DNA of 64,000 nucleotides from Bacteriovorax sp. BAL6_X. GTDB lineage: Bacteria > Bdellovibrionota > Bacteriovoracia > Bacteriovoracales > Bacteriovoracaceae. The notes beneath the pieces are model-generated. The model worked only from the letters and a program-made list of their open reading frames with translations, was not told the origin of the DNA and made no database searches. Positions 16,710-23,672 of the stretch are shown here, piece by piece. The DNA lies in the NCBI RefSeq assembly GCF_000443995.1, contig NZ_AUMC01000006.1, positions 558,001 to 622,000 of the forward strand. Direction: 5' to 3'. Position numbers and translations under genes: made by a program. Position 1 is the stretch's first letter. Each line of letters begins with the position of its first letter.

Positions 16710-17234
16710 GTGAGAATGTATCACGATCAATTACATTTAAATAGTTGCAACAAGAATTACAATCCTAGTATCGGTCGGTTTATGAGTGAAGATCCGATTG
16801 GGTTCAGCAGTGGAGACACTTCATTCTATAGATACACTGGAAATAATCCATTAAACTTTGTAGATACCTATGGTTTGAGTGATAACGATGTAAAGAAGAT
16901 CTTTAAAAGATTTAAAGAGCTCGTAGATAAGATGAATAAGGAAGGCTTAAGGCACGAAAACCCTTATTATAATAACATAATGAAGTTCTTGTATGATTAT
17001 TCAGGAAATAATTATGGAGATAATTACTTAGCGTGTGGCGGCCAGGAGAGCTATGTTTCAAATGATTTACAATCTCAGGAGTATGAAGACTTATGGGTGT
17101 TTTTAAACGAAAATAAAACATTTCCTACTGTACATCAATACGGTAGGGCAAGGTCAAGTAACCCTAAAGATCCCGATATCATTTATGATCCATGGAATAA
17201 TGAAATTTACACTACACCAAGAGGTTCGAAGTGA
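16710..17234 (+). CDS. Cassette 8: Rhs-core tip, paralogue of cassette 4 toxin
   Basis: GTG start directly after the previous stop; an ATG follows at 16716. CNKNYNPSIGRFMSEDPIG and FYRYTGNNPLNFVDTYGLS form the core end. The toxin domain matches cassette 4: NDVKKIFKRFKELVDKM, ACGGQESYV, VHQ, then SSNPKDPDIIYDPWNNE. The conserved Cys, His and Asp are the candidate catalytic triad of a papain-like enzyme. There is no Cys tail here. Confidence 0.75.
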   Translation: MRMYHDQLHLNSCNKNYNPSIGRFMSEDPIGFSSGDTSFYRYTGNNPLNFVDTYGLSDNDVKKIFKRFKELVDKMNKEGLRHENPYYNNIMKFLYDYSGNNYGDNYLACGGQESYVSNDLQSQEYEDLWVFLNENKTFPTVHQYGRARSSNPKDPDIIYDPWNNEIYTTPRGSK

Positions 17235-17392
17235 GGTACTCTGTCATTGTTCCGTTATTCGCAATCGCTTCAGGTGTATTGTTTGCAAAGAGAGCAAGGG
17301 TTGATTTTCCGGTTTATATAATACAGGTTTTTTTGTCTAGTGCTTTTGGTGGATTACTATGCTTTATCACCAACAAGATTAAGAAGAGTTAA
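17231..17392 (+). CDS. Putative immunity protein of cassette 8 (53 aa, membrane)
   Basis: A GTG at 17231 overlaps the cassette 8 stop (GTGA) and gives a 53-residue ORF, VRYSVIVPLFAIASG to TNKIKKS. It has two hydrophobic segments (about 4-18 and 28-47) and a basic C-terminus. The overlap, the topology and the place between two cassettes match the other partner genes, so I believe it is real although very short. Confidence 0.55.
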   Translation: MRYSVIVPLFAIASGVLFAKRARVDFPVYIIQVFLSSAFGGLLCFITNKIKKS

Positions 17393-17410
17393 GTAGACAT
17401 AGGTATTAGT

Positions 17411-17923
17411 ATGTTAGATAGAGATGACCAACTACAATTGAGTTTTCGCAACAGGAATTACAATCCTAGCGCAGGCCGGTTTATGAGTGAAGATCTGATA
17501 GGTGTTTTTGGTGGATACAATGTATATTTATACGCAGGGAATAATCCGCAATTCTATATTGATCCGTTAGGATTAAATCAAACTGTACAAAGACAGAGCG
17601 GTTTTCAGAAATCTATTGCCAAAGCTGTTAACACACTTGTTAAAAAGCTGGGCCTTGAATTTTTCAAAGATAAACCTCCTATGAAGGATGAAGAAGGAAA
17701 TGTTATAATGTCTTCGGCTCAAGTCAGAAGATATTATCCAGAATACTTGTATGATGTTGATGAGACTACTGACTACATAATTAGAAAGAGAAAAGAGGAT
17801 GAAGACCAACCAGTCAGATCAGACGATGAGCAAGACTTGTTGAAGGATATTCTTCTTCCGCCTCCAGCTAATCCTGTTAATAAATGTCCTCAGAAGGACA
17901 GGGGGAGACCTCCTTTGGCTTAG
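17411..17923 (+). CDS. Cassette 9: Rhs-core tip with unknown domain
   Basis: 170 aa. ATG start with AGGT upstream. FRNRNYNPSAGRFMSEDLIG then VYLYAGNNPQFYIDPLGLN mark the core end (Pro to Leu change in the SEDPIG motif). The C-terminal domain begins with a basic amphipathic segment, continues acidic, and ends in a proline-rich Cys tail (PPPANPVNKCPQKDRGRPP). No catalytic motif is recognised. Confidence 0.7.
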   Translation: MLDRDDQLQLSFRNRNYNPSAGRFMSEDLIGVFGGYNVYLYAGNNPQFYIDPLGLNQTVQRQSGFQKSIAKAVNTLVKKLGLEFFKDKPPMKDEEGNVIMSSAQVRRYYPEYLYDVDETTDYIIRKRKEDEDQPVRSDDEQDLLKDILLPPPANPVNKCPQKDRGRPPLA

Positions 17924-17939
17924 GAGGTTAGTTTTGCGT

Positions 17940-18629
17940 ATGATTAGTTATTTAATTTTGTTCTGTTTATTTATGATTTTTGGTTTTTTAAACACCTTTA
18001 TTGATTTTGTTATGAATAGTCATTACGGAGAAGGATGGGGAGTGCTAATTACATTCTTAGTAACTCCCTTAGTATATGTATTTGAAGATATTGTCATATA
18101 TTTGTTCTTTAAAAAGTTGATAGGTCATAAAGATTATTTTGATAGTATTCGAAAAACCAAAACAGTTATTGCATATATTAAACTCTCTTTTGTATATCTT
18201 TTTGTGAATGTCTCATATGTTTTTTTAGCCTTGGCACTCTTTGGGCAGGATAGCTTTAATCGCAAGGGAAATATTTTATTTGAGTTAGTGTTTAATGAAA
18301 ACTTTGTCTTAAGTCGATCCGAAGTGCTCTTTGCATTTCTTTCAGTTCTTTTAGCTGTGGCAACTCTTGTTTATAGGTACTTACTTGCAAATCATTTGAG
18401 ATCAATTAATAATGAATCGAGATTACAATTATATTATAGTAAAGTTTTATATGTATTATTATATTTTGCTGTTTTATATCCTGTAGGTGCGTTGGTTGAT
18501 TATTTTGACATTAATATAGCTAATATAACAGATGGTACAACTAGTGTATTAGGACATATTTTTACATTTTGTATGACGTTTTTTAGTTTTTATCTATTTG
18601 AAAAATTATTTGATAAAGATAGAGCGTAA
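17940..18629 (+). CDS. Putative immunity protein of cassette 9 (polytopic membrane)
   Basis: 229 aa with about six membrane segments, the largest partner in the array. The ATG at 17940 follows AGGAGG (17923-17928) by 11 bases; a TTG at 17934 is closer to that site and may be used instead. No family recognised; the many helices suggest it could itself be a transporter-like or channel-blocking protein. Confidence 0.58.
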   Translation: MISYLILFCLFMIFGFLNTFIDFVMNSHYGEGWGVLITFLVTPLVYVFEDIVIYLFFKKLIGHKDYFDSIRKTKTVIAYIKLSFVYLFVNVSYVFLALALFGQDSFNRKGNILFELVFNENFVLSRSEVLFAFLSVLLAVATLVYRYLLANHLRSINNESRLQLYYSKVLYVLLYFAVLYPVGALVDYFDINIANITDGTTSVLGHIFTFCMTFFSFYLFEKLFDKDRA

Positions 18630-19287
18630 GAGTAACGGGGCTAATAACCCCTATATCAGAGAGATCATTTATGAATTATTAAACAGATATTTAAGCTTTC
18701 ACAACAGGAATTACAATCCTGGCGCGGGCCGGTTTATAAGTGAAGATCCGATCGGATATCAAAGTGGTCAACTTAATAATTTTATGTATGTTGGAAACAC
18801 CCCACTTGCTTCTATTGATCCTTTTGGTTTATTTAGTATGGAGTGCTTAATAAAGAGAGGCTGGAATAACTTCAGAACTACAACTAATACGATTGGATTA
18901 AGTTGGTCTTCACTAGGGCAAGACCTAATAGGTTTACCATTTGGTGCAGGATTAATAGGTGATCTGATAGAGAATGGAGAGCTAACTAATTTTCAAGGAG
19001 GTTCTATCTCTTCTGGGTTTGCTTCGATGGGAACATTAAAGAAAAGTAAGAAAAGTTTTTCGAAAATCTTTAGCGTTGCTCTTAAGAGGGGTGGACGAGT
19101 AGGAATAAGTAACCTTGCACGACAAGCTGCCTTAAAGACTGCTGTAGCAGCAAATGCTATGTCTGTAATTGCTGGTTATGGAAGCTTTACAGTTGGTGTC
19201 GCTTTAGGTTCTTTTGGTGAGGCGGTTGCTCATGAATTATTTGGCTTTGGTTATGATGATTCAAGCGACTGTAAAGATTGTAAGTAA
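18598..19287 (+). CDS. Cassette 10: Rhs-core tip with Gly/Ala-rich domain, start unclear
   Basis: The frame is open from a TTG at 18598, inside the previous gene, but no ATG or GTG is in frame before the core at about 18700 and no ribosome site is convincing. NRNYNPGAGRFISEDPIG and NFMYVGNTPLASIDPFGL are clear. The C-terminal domain is Gly/Ala/Ser-rich with hydrophobic stretches near its end (AMSVIAGYGSFTVGVALGSF), suggesting membrane insertion or pore formation. Tail with two Cys (SSDCKDCK). Confidence 0.68.
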   Translation: MKNYLIKIERKSNGANNPYIREIIYELLNRYLSFHNRNYNPGAGRFISEDPIGYQSGQLNNFMYVGNTPLASIDPFGLFSMECLIKRGWNNFRTTTNTIGLSWSSLGQDLIGLPFGAGLIGDLIENGELTNFQGGSISSGFASMGTLKKSKKSFSKIFSVALKRGGRVGISNLARQAALKTAVAANAMSVIAGYGSFTVGVALGSFGEAVAHELFGFGYDDSSDCKDCK

Positions 19288-19619
19288 TGAAAAGATCATT
19301 GGTAAAAAGTTCTCATCAGTCTTGGAAGATATATCTAGCAAGAGTACTGCTAATTTTTAGTTGTTTTCCTGCTTTATTTGTTAATGAAATTAATAAGTAC
19401 GCAGGTGATAATACTTTAATACTAGGTATAATGTTAATTAGCCCTGTATTGAGTTTTGGTGGTTTTATTTTATTCGAGTTTGTATTGACTAGATGCCCTG
19501 GTTGTAAGAAGAGGATATTGTTTAAAAGAGCTCGTAGCATGAGTCCTCCGGAGTATTTCTTTACTACTTTCTCATTTAGTAATTGTGATTTATGTGGCTA
19601 TGAAACTAAAAAAAGGTAA
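19287..19619 (+). CDS. Putative immunity protein of cassette 10 (membrane, zinc ribbon)
   Basis: 110 aa. Its ATG overlaps the cassette 10 stop (TAATG). Two membrane segments (about 17-33 and 45-68) precede a CPGC...CDLC pair of knuckles at residues 70-105, which looks like a zinc ribbon. The partner of cassette 11 has the same parts in reverse order. Confidence 0.6.
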   Translation: MKRSLVKSSHQSWKIYLARVLLIFSCFPALFVNEINKYAGDNTLILGIMLISPVLSFGGFILFEFVLTRCPGCKKRILFKRARSMSPPEYFFTTFSFSNCDLCGYETKKR

Positions 19620-19630
19620 CCTTATTTAGA

Positions 19631-20155
19631 ATGACCAAATATAAAATTAAGCAATATTATAATTTTCGCAACAGGTATTACAACCCTGGCGCTGGCCGGT
19701 TTATGAGTGAAGATCCGATAGGACTGGGCGGTGATGATACCAATTTTTATCGTTATGTATTTAACAGTTCCTTATTGAAGATTGACCCCTATGGTAAGTC
19801 TTTGACGTCATTTATTACAAGTGGTGCTAAGAATGTTGCTAATGCAGCTAATCGCTTAGGTGGGGTGATTGGTGCTATTAGTTCAGCAACTGGGGCGAAT
19901 CTTGCCCGGGGACTTTCAGTTGGAACTGCTGTTGTCGGATCTGGAATTACTAGAGTTATAGGAAGTGCTACTTATTACTCAAGTACTGTTATAGAAAAGG
20001 TTTCATATGAAGCAGCTTATCAGGTAAGATTGTATGGCTATTGTGGTGCTTACAAAGTTTTAAGTAAAACAAAAATTAATACTAGATATTTTATTCATAG
20101 GTTCAATAAGCTTATAGACGAAGCTGTAGAGGCAAGAGATGATGGACTTTTTTAA
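19631..20155 (+). CDS. Cassette 11: Rhs-core tip with Gly/Ala-rich domain
   Basis: ATG start. RNRYYNPGAGRFMSEDPIG and NFYRYVFNSSLLKIDPYG form the core end. The C-terminal domain has a long Ala/Gly/Ser/Val-rich segment (about 65-120) with no charged residues for long stretches, then an amphipathic charged end. Like cassette 10 it could be membrane-active. No catalytic motif. Confidence 0.72.
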   Translation: MTKYKIKQYYNFRNRYYNPGAGRFMSEDPIGLGGDDTNFYRYVFNSSLLKIDPYGKSLTSFITSGAKNVANAANRLGGVIGAISSATGANLARGLSVGTAVVGSGITRVIGSATYYSSTVIEKVSYEAAYQVRLYGYCGAYKVLSKTKINTRYFIHRFNKLIDEAVEARDDGLF

Positions 20156-20906
20156 ATGCCCAAGTTGCAGGGAAAGAAAGTCATTTAAAAATCTTCTTGA
20201 GCTAACTACAATGCTTCGCTTTGAATGTGCAAATTGTAAGTTAAGTTTGATTTACTTACCATTTTCATTCAGATCTGTAATTATTTTTAGTTGCTCTATT
20301 GTTTTTTATGAAGTTACACTTTACTTGTTTAATTCTCATTTTATACCAAGTGCTGTTTTTTTATCCTTGATTGTTTTGGGCTTATTAAAGGGCTTTATTC
20401 GTTACATAGGCCCTGGCCGATTATTGTTTAAACATTATACAAAAATTTATATCTGGATAACGTTTTGTATCGTAATTGCGATAGCTCTTCCTCATCTGCT
20501 CAGTTATTATAATATAACTCAAGATTTAGATAAAAATATTATCTCCGCATCGTCTTTGCTTTTGACTGTTTTGGCAGTGTTGTATTATTTTGAAAAACAT
20601 TCAGATTTTAAAAAGTATATCTACAATGATAGTGCTAATGAAATGGTAATATTAAATAAAAAAGTAACGAGAGAAGTAACTACAATAGACAAGAAAACAC
20701 TCTATGACTATGCTTCGTGCATACTATATTTCTTAGTTGTGACTTGTATTATCTTCTTTTTAATTACCGTTAAGACTTTACCTCTATTAATGGCAGGAGT
20801 TTGCCTTTTTCTTATTTATATTATTTCAGCACGAACCAGTTTTTTCTTAAAATTTAAGAAAGAAGAAGAGAGATTGGAACGAAGTAAAATTGGTTATGAA
20901 CAGTGA
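20139..20906 (+). CDS. Putative immunity protein of cassette 11 (zinc ribbon plus membrane)
   Basis: 255 aa. It starts 17 bases inside cassette 11. The N-terminus is a zinc-ribbon pattern, CPSC then 22 residues later CANC, followed by several membrane segments (about 45-60, 65-85, 102-120, 135-150, 195-230) and a charged tail. The combination of zinc ribbon and membrane helices is shared with the partner of cassette 10. Confidence 0.6.
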   Translation: MMDFFKCPSCRERKSFKNLLELTTMLRFECANCKLSLIYLPFSFRSVIIFSCSIVFYEVTLYLFNSHFIPSAVFLSLIVLGLLKGFIRYIGPGRLLFKHYTKIYIWITFCIVIAIALPHLLSYYNITQDLDKNIISASSLLLTVLAVLYYFEKHSDFKKYIYNDSANEMVILNKKVTREVTTIDKKTLYDYASCILYFLVVTCIIFFLITVKTLPLLMAGVCLFLIYIISARTSFFLKFKKEEERLERSKIGYEQ

Positions 20907-21119
20907 ATTGTTTTGTCTATCTATCTCACAACAGGTATTACAATCCTGGCCTTGGACGCTTTGTGAGTGAAGATCCGATTGGATTTGCTGGTGGTGATAC
21001 TAATATATAGATATACTTATATTTCTCCTGTTAGAAACTGTTTAGATTTTTATGAGGAAAATAATGTATTACAGAAAGCTACATTGACAGTATTGCTACA
21101 TTGTTTGGCAGTTTTTTAA
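20903..21119 (+). pseudogene. Cassette 12: degenerate Rhs-core tip
   Basis: A GTG overlaps the previous stop (GTGA) and the frame gives HNRYYNPGLGRFVSEDPIG then GGDTN, where TAG interrupts at 21007. Removing two bases' worth of shift restores YRYTYISPV and the frame then runs to a stop at 21119 with no recognisable domain. So the copy carries a small indel inside the NLYRY motif and a truncated tail, and no immunity gene follows. Confidence 0.7.
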
Positions 21120-21293
21120 TATATTGAATATTTAAAAAACTTACTCGAAATTTATGTTGTTCTGAGAAAAAAGGCTCAAGTGGTGAAAAATAGTAAAGAG
21201 ATTTTATATTGAGTTTCGATATAGCTAATTACCAACTTTCGAAATTTTGATCTGACACTCTTTGCATTAATAATCTAAGTGCAAGGAGATTCT
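21120..21293. other. Gap between array and membrane-protein gene
   Basis: AT-rich, no ORF and no repeat that I can identify. It probably contains the eroded end of cassette 12 and the promoter of the next gene, whose ribosome site AAGGAG is at 21283-21288. Confidence 0.4.
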
Positions 21294-21893
21294 ATGAAAG
21301 AGATTAATAAGAAGGCCCAGCTTGTTGGGGCCATTAGTGGCCTAATCAGTTTTTTTACATTTCGCTTTGTTGGAATAACGCCTTTTATTCCACTAACTCT
21401 TATCTTTCTAAGTTTTTTAATAATAATACTAATCGATAACAAGACACAAAAAATCGAAAGTGAAAAAGTAGATTTTAACCCAATAACTTTTTGGCGTTTT
21501 ATGAGCGCTTCAATATTGATCGGCCATGCCTTATGGGCCGCAATTGCATTCATTATGCTTGTAGGTCGTGGAATGAGTCTGTTTGAGCCTGAGTTTGTTA
21601 TGGGTAGTTTCATGGTTATTTCATACTTTGTCTTAAGTGGATTCATTATAAAAAATAGAAGACCTCGTATTTCATGTGCACTCTCAATTATTTGTGCATT
21701 GATCTTTATGGCACTCAATCTCACATCATTAGCAGAACTACGTTATCAAGCTTTTGCATCGATTATTTATTTACATTCTATTATTAGAATTATTTATGTT
21801 ATTTCAGCTATCAGGCTCATGTGGCTATTAGATGTCGATCACCGAAAGAAACAATACGAGAAAAATTCAGATGATAGTTTTTATGTAGCTTAA
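21294..21893 (+). CDS. Hypothetical integral membrane protein (199 aa)
   Basis: The ATG at 21294 follows AAGGAG. About six hydrophobic segments cover residues 8-180, with a charged C-terminus. No family recognised. It lies between the array and the recombinase operon and does not carry an Rhs-type neighbour, so I do not count it as an immunity gene. Confidence 0.55.
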   Translation: MKEINKKAQLVGAISGLISFFTFRFVGITPFIPLTLIFLSFLIIILIDNKTQKIESEKVDFNPITFWRFMSASILIGHALWAAIAFIMLVGRGMSLFEPEFVMGSFMVISYFVLSGFIIKNRRPRISCALSIICALIFMALNLTSLAELRYQAFASIIYLHSIIRIIYVISAIRLMWLLDVDHRKKQYEKNSDDSFYVA

Positions 21894-21923
21894 AATTTCT
21901 TAACGTGACATTTTTTGCGTGGA

Positions 21924-21940
21924 AAAACATGACATGTTTT
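21924..21940. repeat. 17-bp perfect palindrome
   Basis: AAAACATG and CATGTTTT around a single A. A further partial copy (GTAACATGTA) lies at 21951-21960. It is 138 bp ahead of the recombinase operon. It could be an operator or a recombinase-binding core; the sequence alone does not decide. Confidence 0.5.
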
Positions 21941-21962
21941 AGAGTGATATGTAACATGTAAT

Positions 21963-21996
21963 ATATATAGGCATAATTGGAGTTATGCCTATATAT
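21963..21996. repeat. 14-bp perfect inverted repeat with 6-base loop
   Basis: ATATATAGGCATAA (21963-21976) and TTATGCCTATATAT (21983-21996). It would form a stable hairpin. No U-tract follows on the plus strand, so it is not a typical terminator for the upstream gene. It lies in the leader of the recombinase operon. Confidence 0.5.
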
Positions 21997-22077
21997 GGAT
22001 TTTGTAAAATCGACGTGGGGAAAAATTGAATTATTACCCATGTGAATGATAAAATAGAATGTAACCAAGGAGCGGTT

Positions 22078-22689
22078 ATGAAAGAGCTTAGATCCCTTTC
22101 TGGTAGAACTAAAGCGCATACGCCTTCATTAGTTGAAGGCCCCAAATATGATGAATATGACATGCTAATCTTATCTCAAGGTAGTATGCAGAGCGAATTT
22201 GCACATAAACATGAAAATGAAAAAGTCATTCATAAGACCCTTATGATAAAGAATAAATATATTTCATGGGCCTATGACCTTGTCGCTTCAAAAGTAACAA
22301 GAAAGAGGCCAGGCCTTGGAACTATCCTTAAGACATTAGTTGAGCAATACGATAAGGAACTTGTAAGGAAGAAGAGGCTCCTCACTAAGCTTAGAAATCT
22401 GTTTGATCTCATCATTGATGACACTGAACTTCTAATATCAAATAAGAAACATGGCCGCCATAGTCAGGCCGGACACTACCAAGCTCGCGTTCTAAAAGGA
22501 CGCCATATTTTTAAACGCCTACACTTTGAATTCATGTTTGATGAAGATGATCTCTTAGAAGCATTTTCGAAAAAGGAATTGGCACAAATTAATACTTGGG
22601 TCATATCTCCTAAGGAAAATCTGATAGAAGCACTCGAGTCATGGTCTAAGAGCTACAAGCACACCGTAGATGAAGGATCATTTCAGTAA
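22078..22689 (+). CDS. Hypothetical protein coupled to recombinase gene (203 aa)
   Basis: The ATG at 22078 follows AAGGAGC; an upstream ATG at 22042 lacks a site. The protein is soluble and Lys/Leu-rich with helical character. I recognise no domain. Its stop overlaps the start of the tyrosine recombinase (TAATGG), so the two are translated together; it may be a recombination accessory factor, which is inference only. Confidence 0.6.
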   Translation: MKELRSLSGRTKAHTPSLVEGPKYDEYDMLILSQGSMQSEFAHKHENEKVIHKTLMIKNKYISWAYDLVASKVTRKRPGLGTILKTLVEQYDKELVRKKRLLTKLRNLFDLIIDDTELLISNKKHGRHSQAGHYQARVLKGRHIFKRLHFEFMFDEDDLLEAFSKKELAQINTWVISPKENLIEALESWSKSYKHTVDEGSFQ

Positions 22690-23672
22690 TGGTTGAGATA
22701 AGCTACGCTAGATCAAGGGCCATAAGGCCTGCTCGTGCCCAGTCAAAAATTAATGATACCTTTGAGGACTTCTTAACTAAGTCTAATTCAGCTCACACTA
22801 GAGATGCCTACAGACGCGACCTAAAGAAGTTTCTAACGTTTCTAAAGGGGTTTGAAAGCTTTGGGGGCCTCTCTGATGTATCTCAGCGCCATATTTCGGC
22901 CTACCGTGACTATCTTCTAAAGAAAGAAGAACTAAAAGATGCAACTGTCGCAAGGCATCTGTCTTCTATAAAGCGCTTTTTTGATTTCTTGGTAGAAAAA
23001 GAACTTCGCTATAAGAATCCAGCTACAGGTGTCTTTCGTCCTAAAGTCGTTATGGAAGTTAAGACAAATGACCTTAGTGCTAGTGAGGTCATGGATCTTT
23101 TTGAAAGTGTTACACAAACCAATCGTGACGGCAGTGACAACCTAAGCGGCGTCCTTCACTATACTGTGTTAAAAGTTATGTTTTATACCTTACTTAGAAA
23201 GTCGGAATTGATTGCACTAAAAGTAGGGGACTTTGCTAGTGACAATATTGGAAACTATCTTCATGTAAGAAGTAAGGGGGGAAAGAAGCAGAAGGTTTAT
23301 ATTTCCGATGAAACCTTCGGTGATATCAAACACTATATGGATGTCTTTAGCTCTCGTCGTGAATTTCATGAAAATGAACCTCTGTTTACTTCTGGCCGTA
23401 AGTCTAGTGAGCTTAAGCCTCTTAATCGTAATACTATTGACCAGATCTTTCAAAAATATGCCAAGCTTGCGGGGATCAAACATAAGATTTCGCCGCACTC
23501 ATCACGTGCGACAGGCATTGGTAATCTCTATGAGAACGGAGCAAGCCTTGAGGATCAGGCCACGTATGCCAGGCACTCAGACCCACGTATGACCTTTCTT
23601 TATAATAAGCGTAGGAAGGAAAAGATTAATGAAATTGCAAATATTGTGAATTACTTAGAAAAGGATAGTTGA
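22689..23672 (+). CDS. Tyrosine recombinase/integrase (XerC/D-like)
   Basis: 327 aa. The N-terminal SAM-like core-binding domain (about 20-105) contains HTRDAYRRDLKKFLTFL and ATVARHLSSIKRFFDFL. The catalytic domain has the Arg in TLLRKSELIAL, the Lys in RSKGGKKQKV, HSSRA (HxxR), ARHSDPRMT and the nucleophile Tyr in FLYNKRRK. All catalytic residues are present. It belongs to the XerC/D-like group. Whether it acts as dimer resolvase or as a specialised integrase is open; the second gene of a three-gene operon is an unusual setting for a housekeeping Xer. Confidence 0.88.
   Translation: MVEISYARSRAIRPARAQSKINDTFEDFLTKSNSAHTRDAYRRDLKKFLTFLKGFESFGGLSDVSQRHISAYRDYLLKKEELKDATVARHLSSIKRFFDFLVEKELRYKNPATGVFRPKVVMEVKTNDLSASEVMDLFESVTQTNRDGSDNLSGVLHYTVLKVMFYTLLRKSELIALKVGDFASDNIGNYLHVRSKGGKKQKVYISDETFGDIKHYMDVFSSRREFHENEPLFTSGRKSSELKPLNRNTIDQIFQKYAKLAGIKHKISPHSSRATGIGNLYENGASLEDQATYARHSDPRMTFLYNKRRKEKINEIANIVNYLEKDS

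Larger units (their letters stand above)
10818..21119 (+). other. Rhs C-terminal toxin/immunity cassette array (10 intact, 2 broken)
   Basis: Twelve same-orientation copies of an Rhs-core end segment occur here. Each encodes about 35 residues patterned RNYNPGxGRFMSEDPIG then NLYRYxxNNPLxxxDPxG, and the DNA AATTACAAyCCTGGyGC is nearly constant. Ten copies run into different C-terminal domains and are each followed by a small gene for a membrane protein. Copies 5 (14299-14351) and 12 (20903-21119) are broken. Spacing is operon-like, with many 1-17 bp overlaps. No signal peptide, no PAAR/VgrG and no full-length Rhs gene is present. The arrangement resembles reservoirs of orphan polymorphic-toxin modules known from Rhs and CdiA loci. 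Confidence 0.85.

Noticed and set aside
10818-21119. Regularly spaced repeats that might be read as a CRISPR-like array or an integron
   Set aside because: The repeats are about 100 bp, lie inside ORFs and encode an Rhs-core end; spacing is 700-900 bp and irregular. No cas genes, no attC-like imperfect palindromes at cassette borders, and the recombinase lacks visible IntI-specific features.
21294-21893. Membrane protein gene after the array as an eleventh immunity gene
   Set aside because: It is 175 bp from the broken cassette 12, has its own ribosome site and is not coupled to any Rhs tip.
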